Origin: JBBCJT01 sp037190665
Lineage (GTDB): Bacteria > Pseudomonadota > Alphaproteobacteria > Acetobacterales > Acetobacteraceae
Assembly: GCA_037190665.1 (NCBI GenBank)
Contig: JBBCJT010000130.1
Location: forward strand, 1-10,692
DNA length: 10,692 nt
Reading direction: 5' to 3'
A model generated the notes under the pieces. That model saw only the letters and a program-made list of their open reading frames with translations. It searched no databases and was not told the DNA's origin. This document shows positions 6,501-10,692 of this stretch, piece after piece (position 1 is the first letter of the stretch; each line of letters begins with the position of its first letter). The position numbers were made by a program, and so were the translations under genes.

Positions 6501-8605
6501 AGCGGCCGCGTCGTGTCCGGCGCGCGGGGCAGGTTCAGCGCCAGTGTCGTGCGGCCCTGATCATCCGTCTCCGGCAGGTCGAAGGTCAGCGTGTCGGGCG
6601 CGTAGGTCTCGTTGACGAGGCCGAAGCGGTAGCCGGCCAGCGCGGGGAAGGGCTGCGGGTCGGGCACCAGCGTCAGCTCGGCATTGCCGCTGAGGCCCGA
6701 GGCCGGCGCGCCGTAGAGGAAGCGCGCGGTCACCGGCACATCGAGCGGCGTGCCCGCCACCAGCGGGCCGATGGCGTCCGGCAGCTCGACCGCCATACGC
6801 TCCGGCACGAAGGCATCGACGCGGAACTCCGCGCGGCCCACCGGCGGCAGGCCGGGATCGCCCTTCGCCTCGATCACCCATGTGCCGGCCGGCGCGCCGC
6901 GCGACAGCGCGATCGGCACGTCGAGCGAGGCATCGGGGCCGCGCTGGGCGACGATCTCGGTGAACACCTGCCCGTTCGGCCGCCGCACGGTCATGCGCAC
7001 CGGCAGATCGACCGGCGCGCCACCGGAATCGCGCAGCAGCGCGCGCAGCCGCACCGTCTCACCCGGGCGGTAGATGCCGCGGTCGGTCCAGAGGAAGGCA
7101 TCCAGCGGGCCGGGCTGCGGAGCGCCCGTGACGCCGCGGTCGGACAGGTCGAAGGCGGCGGCCTGCAGGTCGAGTGCGACGAAATCGTCGCTGCCCGCGA
7201 AGCCATGCACCGCCACCGCGTGCCCCCCGCCTTCGCCCTTGAGCAGCGGTGCCGAGAAGCGGGCGACGCCGTCGGCATCGGTCTGCGCCTCGGACAGGAT
7301 GTCGTTGTTGCGCGCCATCAGCGTCAGCTTCACGCCCGGCTTCGGCGCGGCGCTGCCGAAGCTGCGCGCCTGCACCGTCAGACCGTCGGCGCCGCGGAAG
7401 GCGGTCAGCGCGATGTCGGTGCGCAGGATCATCTGCACCGAGGCGACGCTGGAATCCGTGGTGCTGCCGTCGCCGACGCGCGCGACCAGCGCGTACAGGC
7501 CCGGCCCCGCGGTGCGCAGCGCATCGGGCAGCGGCAGGGCGGTGCGGGCGAAGCGGTTCTCCTCCCAGCGCGGGATCTCGGCCGTGCCTTCCCACACCAC
7601 GCGGCCGCTTTCCTCGGCGAGGTTGGTCGCGCCCCAGCCGCTGATGTTCTCGCCGAGGCGATACATCTGCGTGGTCGGCACCACGCCGCGTTCGGTGATG
7701 CGGACGAGCTGAAGCCGGATGGTGGAGAGGTTCAGCGTGGCCACGGTGATGCGCGCGTCCTGGCCCATCGGCAGCAGGAAGGCGCGCGTGTCGAAGGCGA
7801 TGCGCGGCCGGCGGTTGCCCATGGCCACGCGCAGCGAGGTCTCGCGCTGCAGGGACAGCCCGTCCTCGCCCGGCAGCCCGGCGCGCAGCTTCACGGTGGT
7901 CGTGCGCCCGAGCGGCAGGCCGGAGATGCAGAGCTGGTCGCGTTCGCGCGTGACCGCCGCATCGGGGGCCGGCGGGTCGAGCGTGACCCAGTCGCCGAGG
8001 CGCACATCATCCCGCCGCGCCGGGGCGGAGGAGAAGGCGATGCAGGCGCGCGCGGGCTCTGCCTCCACCTCCGTGCGGATGCGTGCGACCAGAAGCCCGG
8101 CGGCGCGGCGCGCATCGACCAGGCGCTGGCGATAGCGCGCGTCGGAGGGCGCACGCTCCACCACACCTTCCAGCGCCTGGATCGCCTGCGCGTCGCGGCC
8201 CTGTATGCGCAGCGCATCGGCGACCAGCAGCAGTGCGTGGATCTCGGCCTCGCCGCCGGGGACGATCTGGTAGTTGTTCCAGGCGGCGGCGAGCGCACGC
8301 GCGGCATCGGGCGGCGTGCGGCGAAGCTGCGCCTCGGCGAGCTGCAACCAGTGCTCCGGCCGCGGATCGCCGGCGGCGATGCGGTCCTCCAATGCGGTGG
8401 CCGCCGCGGCCCAGTCGTTGCGGCGACGCGCGGTTTCCGCCCGCTGCTCCGCGTCGCGGCGCTGCTGCACGGTGCCGCCGGCCGGGCGGCGTTGCTGGAT
8501 GGCGCGCGCGTAGGTGGCGGCGTCGTTGTCCAGCCCCGGCAGGTCGAAGGCGACGGCGGGGAAGGCGATGACGAGGCTGAGCAGCAGCAGGCGGATCAGG
8601 CGCAT
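3512..8605 (-). CDS. Bacterial alpha-2-macroglobulin, thioester type (ECAM/YfhM-like protease trap)
   Basis: This 1697-residue exported protein belongs to the bacterial alpha-2-macroglobulins, which trap proteases: cutting of a bait region triggers a conformational change and covalent capture through an internal thioester. A signal peptide covers residues 1-19 (AVA before Phe20, a signal peptidase I type site); no lipobox Cys is present, whereas E. coli ECAM is a lipoprotein. A helical TPR-like region (about 45-170) comes first, followed by macroglobulin beta-sandwich domains. The latter include 'GIYRPGETVRLRALLRD', with Tyr512 opening YRPGETV. A bait-like stretch is near 1014-1052. The thioester motif Cys1264-Val-Glu-Gln1267 opens the helical thioester domain, and a receptor-binding-like domain ends the protein. 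The thioester marks it as type I (YfhM-like) and not the YfaS type. The start is ATG 8605, since the signal peptide begins there; an in-frame ATG at 8665 would add 20 polar residues before it. pbpC lies downstream, supporting a periplasmic defence and repair role. Confidence 0.93.
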   Translation of the reverse strand: MRLIRLLLLSLVIAFPAVAFDLPGLDNDAATYARAIQQRRPAGGTVQQRRDAEQRAETARRRNDWAAAATALEDRIAAGDPRPEHWLQLAEAQLRRTPPDAARALAAAWNNYQIVPGGEAEIHALLLVADALRIQGRDAQAIQALEGVVERAPSDARYRQRLVDARRAAGLLVARIRTEVEAEPARACIAFSSAPARRDDVRLGDWVTLDPPAPDAAVTRERDQLCISGLPLGRTTTVKLRAGLPGEDGLSLQRETSLRVAMGNRRPRIAFDTRAFLLPMGQDARITVATLNLSTIRLQLVRITERGVVPTTQMYRLGENISGWGATNLAEESGRVVWEGTAEIPRWEENRFARTALPLPDALRTAGPGLYALVARVGDGSTTDSSVASVQMILRTDIALTAFRGADGLTVQARSFGSAAPKPGVKLTLMARNNDILSEAQTDADGVARFSAPLLKGEGGGHAVAVHGFAGSDDFVALDLQAAAFDLSDRGVTGAPQPGPLDAFLWTDRGIYRPGETVRLRALLRDSGGAPVDLPVRMTVRRPNGQVFTEIVAQRGPDASLDVPIALSRGAPAGTWVIEAKGDPGLPPVGRAEFRVDAFVPERMAVELPDAIGPLVAGTPLDVPVTARFLYGAPASGLSGNAELTLVPDPQPFPALAGYRFGLVNETYAPDTLTFDLPETDDQGRTTLALNLPRAPDTTRPLKGQLVVSVDEPSGRASRARAEIAVRSAGPLIGIRPAFDGYAVDAGTEAGFDILAVAPDGTPRAETLRLSLVRERPDWRLVIRGSLARYETVWRDEPLETQEIRTGTEPVRFARRLDFGRYRLEVVQPNGLAATSVRFRSGWAVSESPDVPDRVDVSADKRAYAPGEVARIRIAPPFAGEVALTVLTDRVLSLRNLSVPEGGTTVEVPVDGNWGPGAYVAATVVRPGGSPTGRPGRAIGLVWVGIDPASRTLPMAIETPDRLAPRARAEVPVRTTPGAWVTLAAVDEGVLRLTSFRSPDPVAHYLGRRRLGLDIRDDYGRLIAPADGETTVLRQGGDEGAFALPDIPQRTVAISEGPVQAGPDGIARVPIDIPDFAGELRLMAVGWQGTQIGAASKPATVRDAMVAEALLPRFLAPGDEARVTVLLHNLDLPAGEAVAELSVSGPLEVVGNPRIALPLAQGARATPSAVLRATGVGSARVTLTATGPDGFRISRESAITVRPARGNITVVAGASLAPGAEIRLAPDTARFLPGSWRATASFGVAVRFDPAPVLRDLLRFPLSCVEQQTSQGLPLALLPDGPLAGDDRAARLQRIVEGVLDRQRYDGAFGLWSANGPPERWLSAYVTEFLVRAKAAGAAVPDQALEDALRNLGDIAEGSGSSPANLAAEAYALHVLALAGRPRAGAARVLAEQLDALPTPLAKAQLGAALARANDRPRAEAAFAAAIAQPQRNFWIEDYGTSLRDTAAIAVLLKESGLMADRLEALVGRLPAQELDPLRMSTQEQAWAVAAAAVLGRDGRVARITLDGRPLDPGPTVLASLTEPATARNTGERPVWQSLSVTGVPAQPLPAAREQMRVSRRFFALDGTALNLDQLRQNTRFVLLIEGQAETGQTHQAMLMHGLPAGWEITGRFGGGAVPGMPWLDQLSEADATPALDDRFAGVFTLTPNRPGFRTAVMLRAVTPGTFELPGAELSDMYRPTIFARQAAGRITVLPAE

Positions 8606-8619
8606 TGGGGGGCACTCAC

Positions 8620-8658
8620 GACGATGCGAGGCGGGAGCATCGTCCGGCGCAGGCGCCG
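8620..8658 (-). promoter_or_regulatory. Two adjacent inverted repeats in the leader of the macroglobulin gene
   Basis: Arms GACGATGC (8620-8627) and GCATCGTC (8637-8644) form a perfect 8-bp dyad with a nine-base spacer. Directly beside it, CGGCGC (8645-8650) and GCGCCG (8653-8658) form a second perfect 6-bp dyad with a two-base spacer. The first ends 14 bases before the ATG at 8605, next to the weak GTGAG ribosome site. They could be an operator or RNA hairpins that control translation. The function is not known, and short GC palindromes arise by chance in DNA of this composition. Confidence 0.35.
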
Positions 8659-8690
8659 CGTCCATAAGTCCGGGCGCGCCTTACTGCCTT

Positions 8691-8790
8691 ACCATACCTG
8701 CAATCTTAACGGTTTCGCCACGCTCCTCCTGCTGCCTGCCGCGCGCCATCGAAGCGGTTGATGATAATATTCCCAGATGAGACAAACCCG
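8691..8790 (-). promoter_or_regulatory. AT-richer stretch, likely to hold the promoter of the macroglobulin-pbpC-GNAT unit
   Basis: Within the 205-base gap 8606-8810, this is the only AT-richer DNA. On the minus strand it contains TATTAT (8769-8764), a 5/6 match to the -10 consensus but with no good -35 at the right distance, and TATGGT (8696-8691), a 4/6 match with a poor -35. I cannot choose between them. The gap holds no coding frame I would support. Confidence 0.25.
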
Positions 8791-8805
8791 GCGGCCAACC
8801 CGCCG
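8789..8805 (-). terminator. Possible weak intrinsic terminator after the two-helix membrane protein gene
   Basis: A 6-bp GC stem (CGGCGG 8789-8794 with CCGCCG 8800-8805, five-base loop) lies five bases past the stop codon at 8811. On the minus strand it is followed by GGTTTGTCT, which is only a poor U-tract. Its position is right for a terminator separating this unit from the macroglobulin unit, but the T-run is weak. Confidence 0.3.
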
Positions 8806-8810
8806 CGCCT

Positions 8811-9473
8811 TCAGGTTCCGCCCGATCCGGCCGCGACCGGCCGGATATGCGGCGTGCCGGGCGCGCCATCCCGGAATGGCGACAGGTCGATCTGCGCCAG
8901 CGCCTCGCGCACCTGCTGCATGACCGGCCCGGTCTTGAAGGTCGCGGCGGAATTCCTCGAGACGATGTTGCCGGCGATGAAGCCCACGATGGCGCCGATG
9001 CAGAAGCCCAGAAGGCTGAAACCGAGGCCGCCCACCAGGCCGTATTCCCCGAAGCCGCGCAGGAAGCCGAGCGCGGCGATGCCCCACGCGCAGACATGCC
9101 AGATCCGGCGGCGGCCATGGATGTCGCGCAGCCGGTCCCCGGCCCAGGTCATCTCGCGCGTGTCATGGTTGTACACAGCCATCGACCACCCCGTCGTCTT
9201 CCCCTGTTTGAAGACGGAGAGCACGGACAGCACGTTGCCGGGGCGGCTCGCGACATCCAGGTCCTGAAGGGTGACCGACCGCTCCTGCCCCGTCTCGTCG
9301 AGCAGGAAGATGCGCGTGTAGGTCGTGGTCGTGGACGACACGCCGCTGTTCGTCCCGCCCTGGACGGTCGTGACGCTGCGCGTGCCGGTATCGAGCACGC
9401 GGCCGGTGAGGCAGTCCAGATTGAAGCTGCCCGCGAAGGTGCTGAACTGCGTGAGTGTCTTGCCGGACGCCAT
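8811..9473 (-). CDS. Uncharacterised two-helix membrane protein
   Basis: I do not recognise a named family with certainty in this 220-residue protein. It has no signal peptide. Residues about 15-110 look like a beta-rich soluble domain rich in Thr and Ser ('GRVLDTGTRSVTTVQGG', then 'TRIFLLDETGQERSVTLQDLDV', then 'WSMAVYNHDTREMTW'). That pattern of a query strand, an 'F-L-L-D-E-x-G-x-E' strand and a 'V-x-N-H' strand resembles small uncharacterised proteobacterial proteins I cannot name. Two hydrophobic segments follow, about 124-141 and 145-172, the second Gly-rich, and then a charged C-terminal tail (173-220). With short loops this suggests a helical hairpin with both ends in the cytoplasm. 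The start is ATG 9473, with AGGAGGG seven bases upstream that overlaps the stop of the preceding gene. The gene is thus coupled to the exported protein gene before it. By eye it is somewhat less GC-rich than the macroglobulin gene. Confidence 0.8.
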   Translation of the reverse strand: MASGKTLTQFSTFAGSFNLDCLTGRVLDTGTRSVTTVQGGTNSGVSSTTTTYTRIFLLDETGQERSVTLQDLDVASRPGNVLSVLSVFKQGKTTGWSMAVYNHDTREMTWAGDRLRDIHGRRRIWHVCAWGIAALGFLRGFGEYGLVGGLGFSLLGFCIGAIVGFIAGNIVSRNSAATFKTGPVMQQVREALAQIDLSPFRDGAPGTPHIRPVAAGSGGT

Positions 9474-9480
9474 CGATGAT

Positions 9481-9487
9481 CCCTCCT
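9481..9487 (-). promoter_or_regulatory. Strong Shine-Dalgarno site overlapping the upstream stop codon
   Basis: AGGAGGG on the minus strand shares its first A with the TGA stop (9489-9487) of the exported-protein gene and sits seven bases before the ATG at 9473. It fixes the start of the membrane protein and shows that the two genes are in one operon. Confidence 0.8.
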
Positions 9488-10533
9488 CAGAAGTCGCAGC
9501 CCGTGGCCGGGCCTCGTGGCGGATGGCGGCCATCGAGGCTGACCGCCGCGCTGTAGCGGCTGAGGGCGCCGCCCGTCGGGGCGGTGCGCTGGTCCACGGA
9601 CAGGGTGAACGGCGCCTTGCCGGGCGCGGTGCCGGCATAGAGGCGGGTGCCTTCGCCGGCGCCCATCTTCTCGCAGGACATCTGGACGAGCGTCGCGCCC
9701 CGCCGCCGCATCGCGTTGGCCACGTCATAGGGGATCTCGGCGCCGATCTTGCTCCAGCCGACGCTGACACTGGCCGGCTGTCCGCGCCCTTCCACGAACA
9801 CCTCCAGCGTGCCGAGCCTGCCGCGCGCCAGATAGGGCCTCTCCGACCGCGCGGCCCAGCGCACGCCCGGGGCCTGCTGACGCAGGTCGGCAAGGGTGAG
9901 GCGCTGGCCGGCAGCGGGCAGCACGGCGAGCAGCATGTCCGCGGCCGGCAGGCTGGCGGCCACCTGCGCGTGATCCACCGGCGGCTCGCCCTCGGCCTGC
10001 CCGCCATCGGGGGGAGGAGGTGCCGCGGACGCCGCAGGTGGCTCGGCGATGGTCAGCGGGCCGTGGACGAAGATGCGGCCGTTCCAGTCGAGCTGGGCGC
10101 TGCATCGTACCTGCGGCGGTGCGCCCGGCCGGCAGAACGCGCCCTCCTTCACGACCTGCACCGTGGCGGGCTGGCCGGCGGTCACCTCGTAGGAGACGAC
10201 CATCTCGTAGTAGGCGCGGAAGGCATTGTTGTCCGCGTCGGTGACGAACAGCGCGATGCGCGCCGCGCCATCGTTCCGCCGATAGGCCTGCGGGCGCCCG
10301 GTGCAGACATACTCGTGCTCGGAGATCAGGTAGTCGGGCCGGCCATCGCCGGTGAAATCCTGCGCGACGATGTAGCGCCCTTCGCCAGCGCGGCCGCCCC
10401 GCGCGCGGCATCCCAGGTCGAGCTGGTCGATATGGGCGAAGACGGCGTCGGGGATGGGCGGACGGGATTGCGCCTTCGCGCCCGAAGGCAGCGATGCCGC
10501 GGCCGCGATGGCCAGCAGCACGGTCCGTATCAT
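9487..10533 (-). CDS. Exported protein of unknown function with a calcium-loop-like motif
   Basis: This 348-residue protein belongs to no family I recognise. Residues 1-21 are a signal peptide (MIRTVLLAIAAAAS..., cleavage after AKA), so it is periplasmic or secreted. The N-terminal domain (about 25-165) holds 'DFTGDGRPDYLI' (59-70), a D-x-T-x-D-G-x-x-D loop like those in FG-GAP/VCBS calcium-binding repeats, and four cysteines (42, 77, 134, 144) that could pair as disulfides. A Pro/Ala-rich linker (about 165-187) leads to a second domain (about 190-348) with Cys287 and a near-terminal Cys346. The start is ATG 10533, because the signal peptide begins there. A GTG two codons earlier (10539) has a slightly better-placed GGGGGA and is a fair alternative. 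The longer in-frame ATG at 10659 would bury the signal peptide. It is followed after 13 bases by the two-helix membrane protein gene, so the two products may act together at the envelope. Confidence 0.82.
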   Translation of the reverse strand: MIRTVLLAIAAAASLPSGAKAQSRPPIPDAVFAHIDQLDLGCRARGGRAGEGRYIVAQDFTGDGRPDYLISEHEYVCTGRPQAYRRNDGAARIALFVTDADNNAFRAYYEMVVSYEVTAGQPATVQVVKEGAFCRPGAPPQVRCSAQLDWNGRIFVHGPLTIAEPPAASAAPPPPDGGQAEGEPPVDHAQVAASLPAADMLLAVLPAAGQRLTLADLRQQAPGVRWAARSERPYLARGRLGTLEVFVEGRGQPASVSVGWSKIGAEIPYDVANAMRRRGATLVQMSCEKMGAGEGTRLYAGTAPGKAPFTLSVDQRTAPTGGALSRYSAAVSLDGRHPPRGPATGCDF

Positions 10534-10692
10534 CGTCACACGCGGTCCCCCGGCTCGTTGTCCCCACGCCTGCGCAGCGGCCGACGAGGCCCGTGTCCCG
10601 GCCCCGCGATCCGATATCGCAACGGCGGACACGATGCATATTTCGCACCGTTGCTCCATCCTGAATCGAAGACCGCGACCTCCGATGCGCCC

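Noticed and set aside
8606..8665. A start at 8665 for the macroglobulin.
   Set aside because: It would add 20 Pro/Asp/Ala-rich residues before the signal peptide, which should be at the N-terminus.
4727..8761. A plus-strand open frame of 1344 codons antisense to the macroglobulin gene.
   Set aside because: It is rich in Arg, Ala, Gly and His with no domain or motif, and arises because G/C-rich third positions of the real gene remove stop codons on the other strand. The minus-strand frame carries the signal peptide, thioester and conserved blocks.
8811..10007. A 398-codon extension of the two-helix membrane protein into the preceding gene.
   Set aside because: The extra N-terminal part is an out-of-frame reading of the exported-protein gene. 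A strong ribosome site at 9481-9487 sets the ATG at 9473.
9487..10659. A start at 10659 for the exported protein.
   Set aside because: It would put 42 residues before an evident signal peptide; ATG 10533 or GTG 10539 is more reasonable.
10540..10692. A promoter for the exported protein and membrane protein pair.
   Set aside because: There is an AT-richer patch near 10634-10645, but I find no hexamer pair with acceptable match and spacing.

Overview
The window is very GC-rich, with G/C at most third codon positions, and it reads as chromosomal DNA of an alphaproteobacterium. The HNH protein is of a type common in Alphaproteobacteria. The composition, the palindromic intergenic repeat and the gene set would fit Rhodospirillales/Acetobacteraceae, but the exact lineage is my inference. 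Apart from a truncated gene at the left edge, all genes lie on the minus strand, so the functional order runs from right to left.

Layout. Positions 1-393 (+) hold the 3' end of a crotonase (enoyl-CoA hydratase/isomerase) gene. One base beyond its stop lies the stop of a convergent HNH endonuclease-type gene (395-955, minus, TTG start). Next comes the main block, transcribed from about 8.6 kb down to 1.1 kb. It holds a bacterial alpha-2-macroglobulin of the thioester type (3512-8605), then penicillin-binding protein 1C, pbpC (1552-3420), then a GNAT acetyltransferase (1091-1555) whose GTG start overlaps the pbpC stop by four bases. A nested palindromic repeat fills the gap between the macroglobulin gene and pbpC and supplies the likely pbpC ribosome binding site. 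At the right end are two tightly coupled genes of unrecognised function: an exported 348-residue protein (9487-10533) and a 220-residue two-helix membrane protein (8811-9473). I see no gene in 10534-10692; it is probably the upstream region of this pair.

How the genes work together. The macroglobulin/PbpC pair is a known proteobacterial association. The macroglobulin is thought to trap attacking proteases covalently in the periplasm, while PbpC synthesises or repairs peptidoglycan, so the pair is viewed as a periplasmic defence and repair module. Here the macroglobulin has a cleavable signal peptide and no lipobox, unlike the E. coli lipoprotein, and a cytoplasmic acetyltransferase is translationally coupled to pbpC. 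I do not see a clearly new multi-gene system. The best candidates for novelty are the unrecognised two-gene unit, the GNAT coupling, the lost lipid anchor, and the structured leader of the macroglobulin gene.
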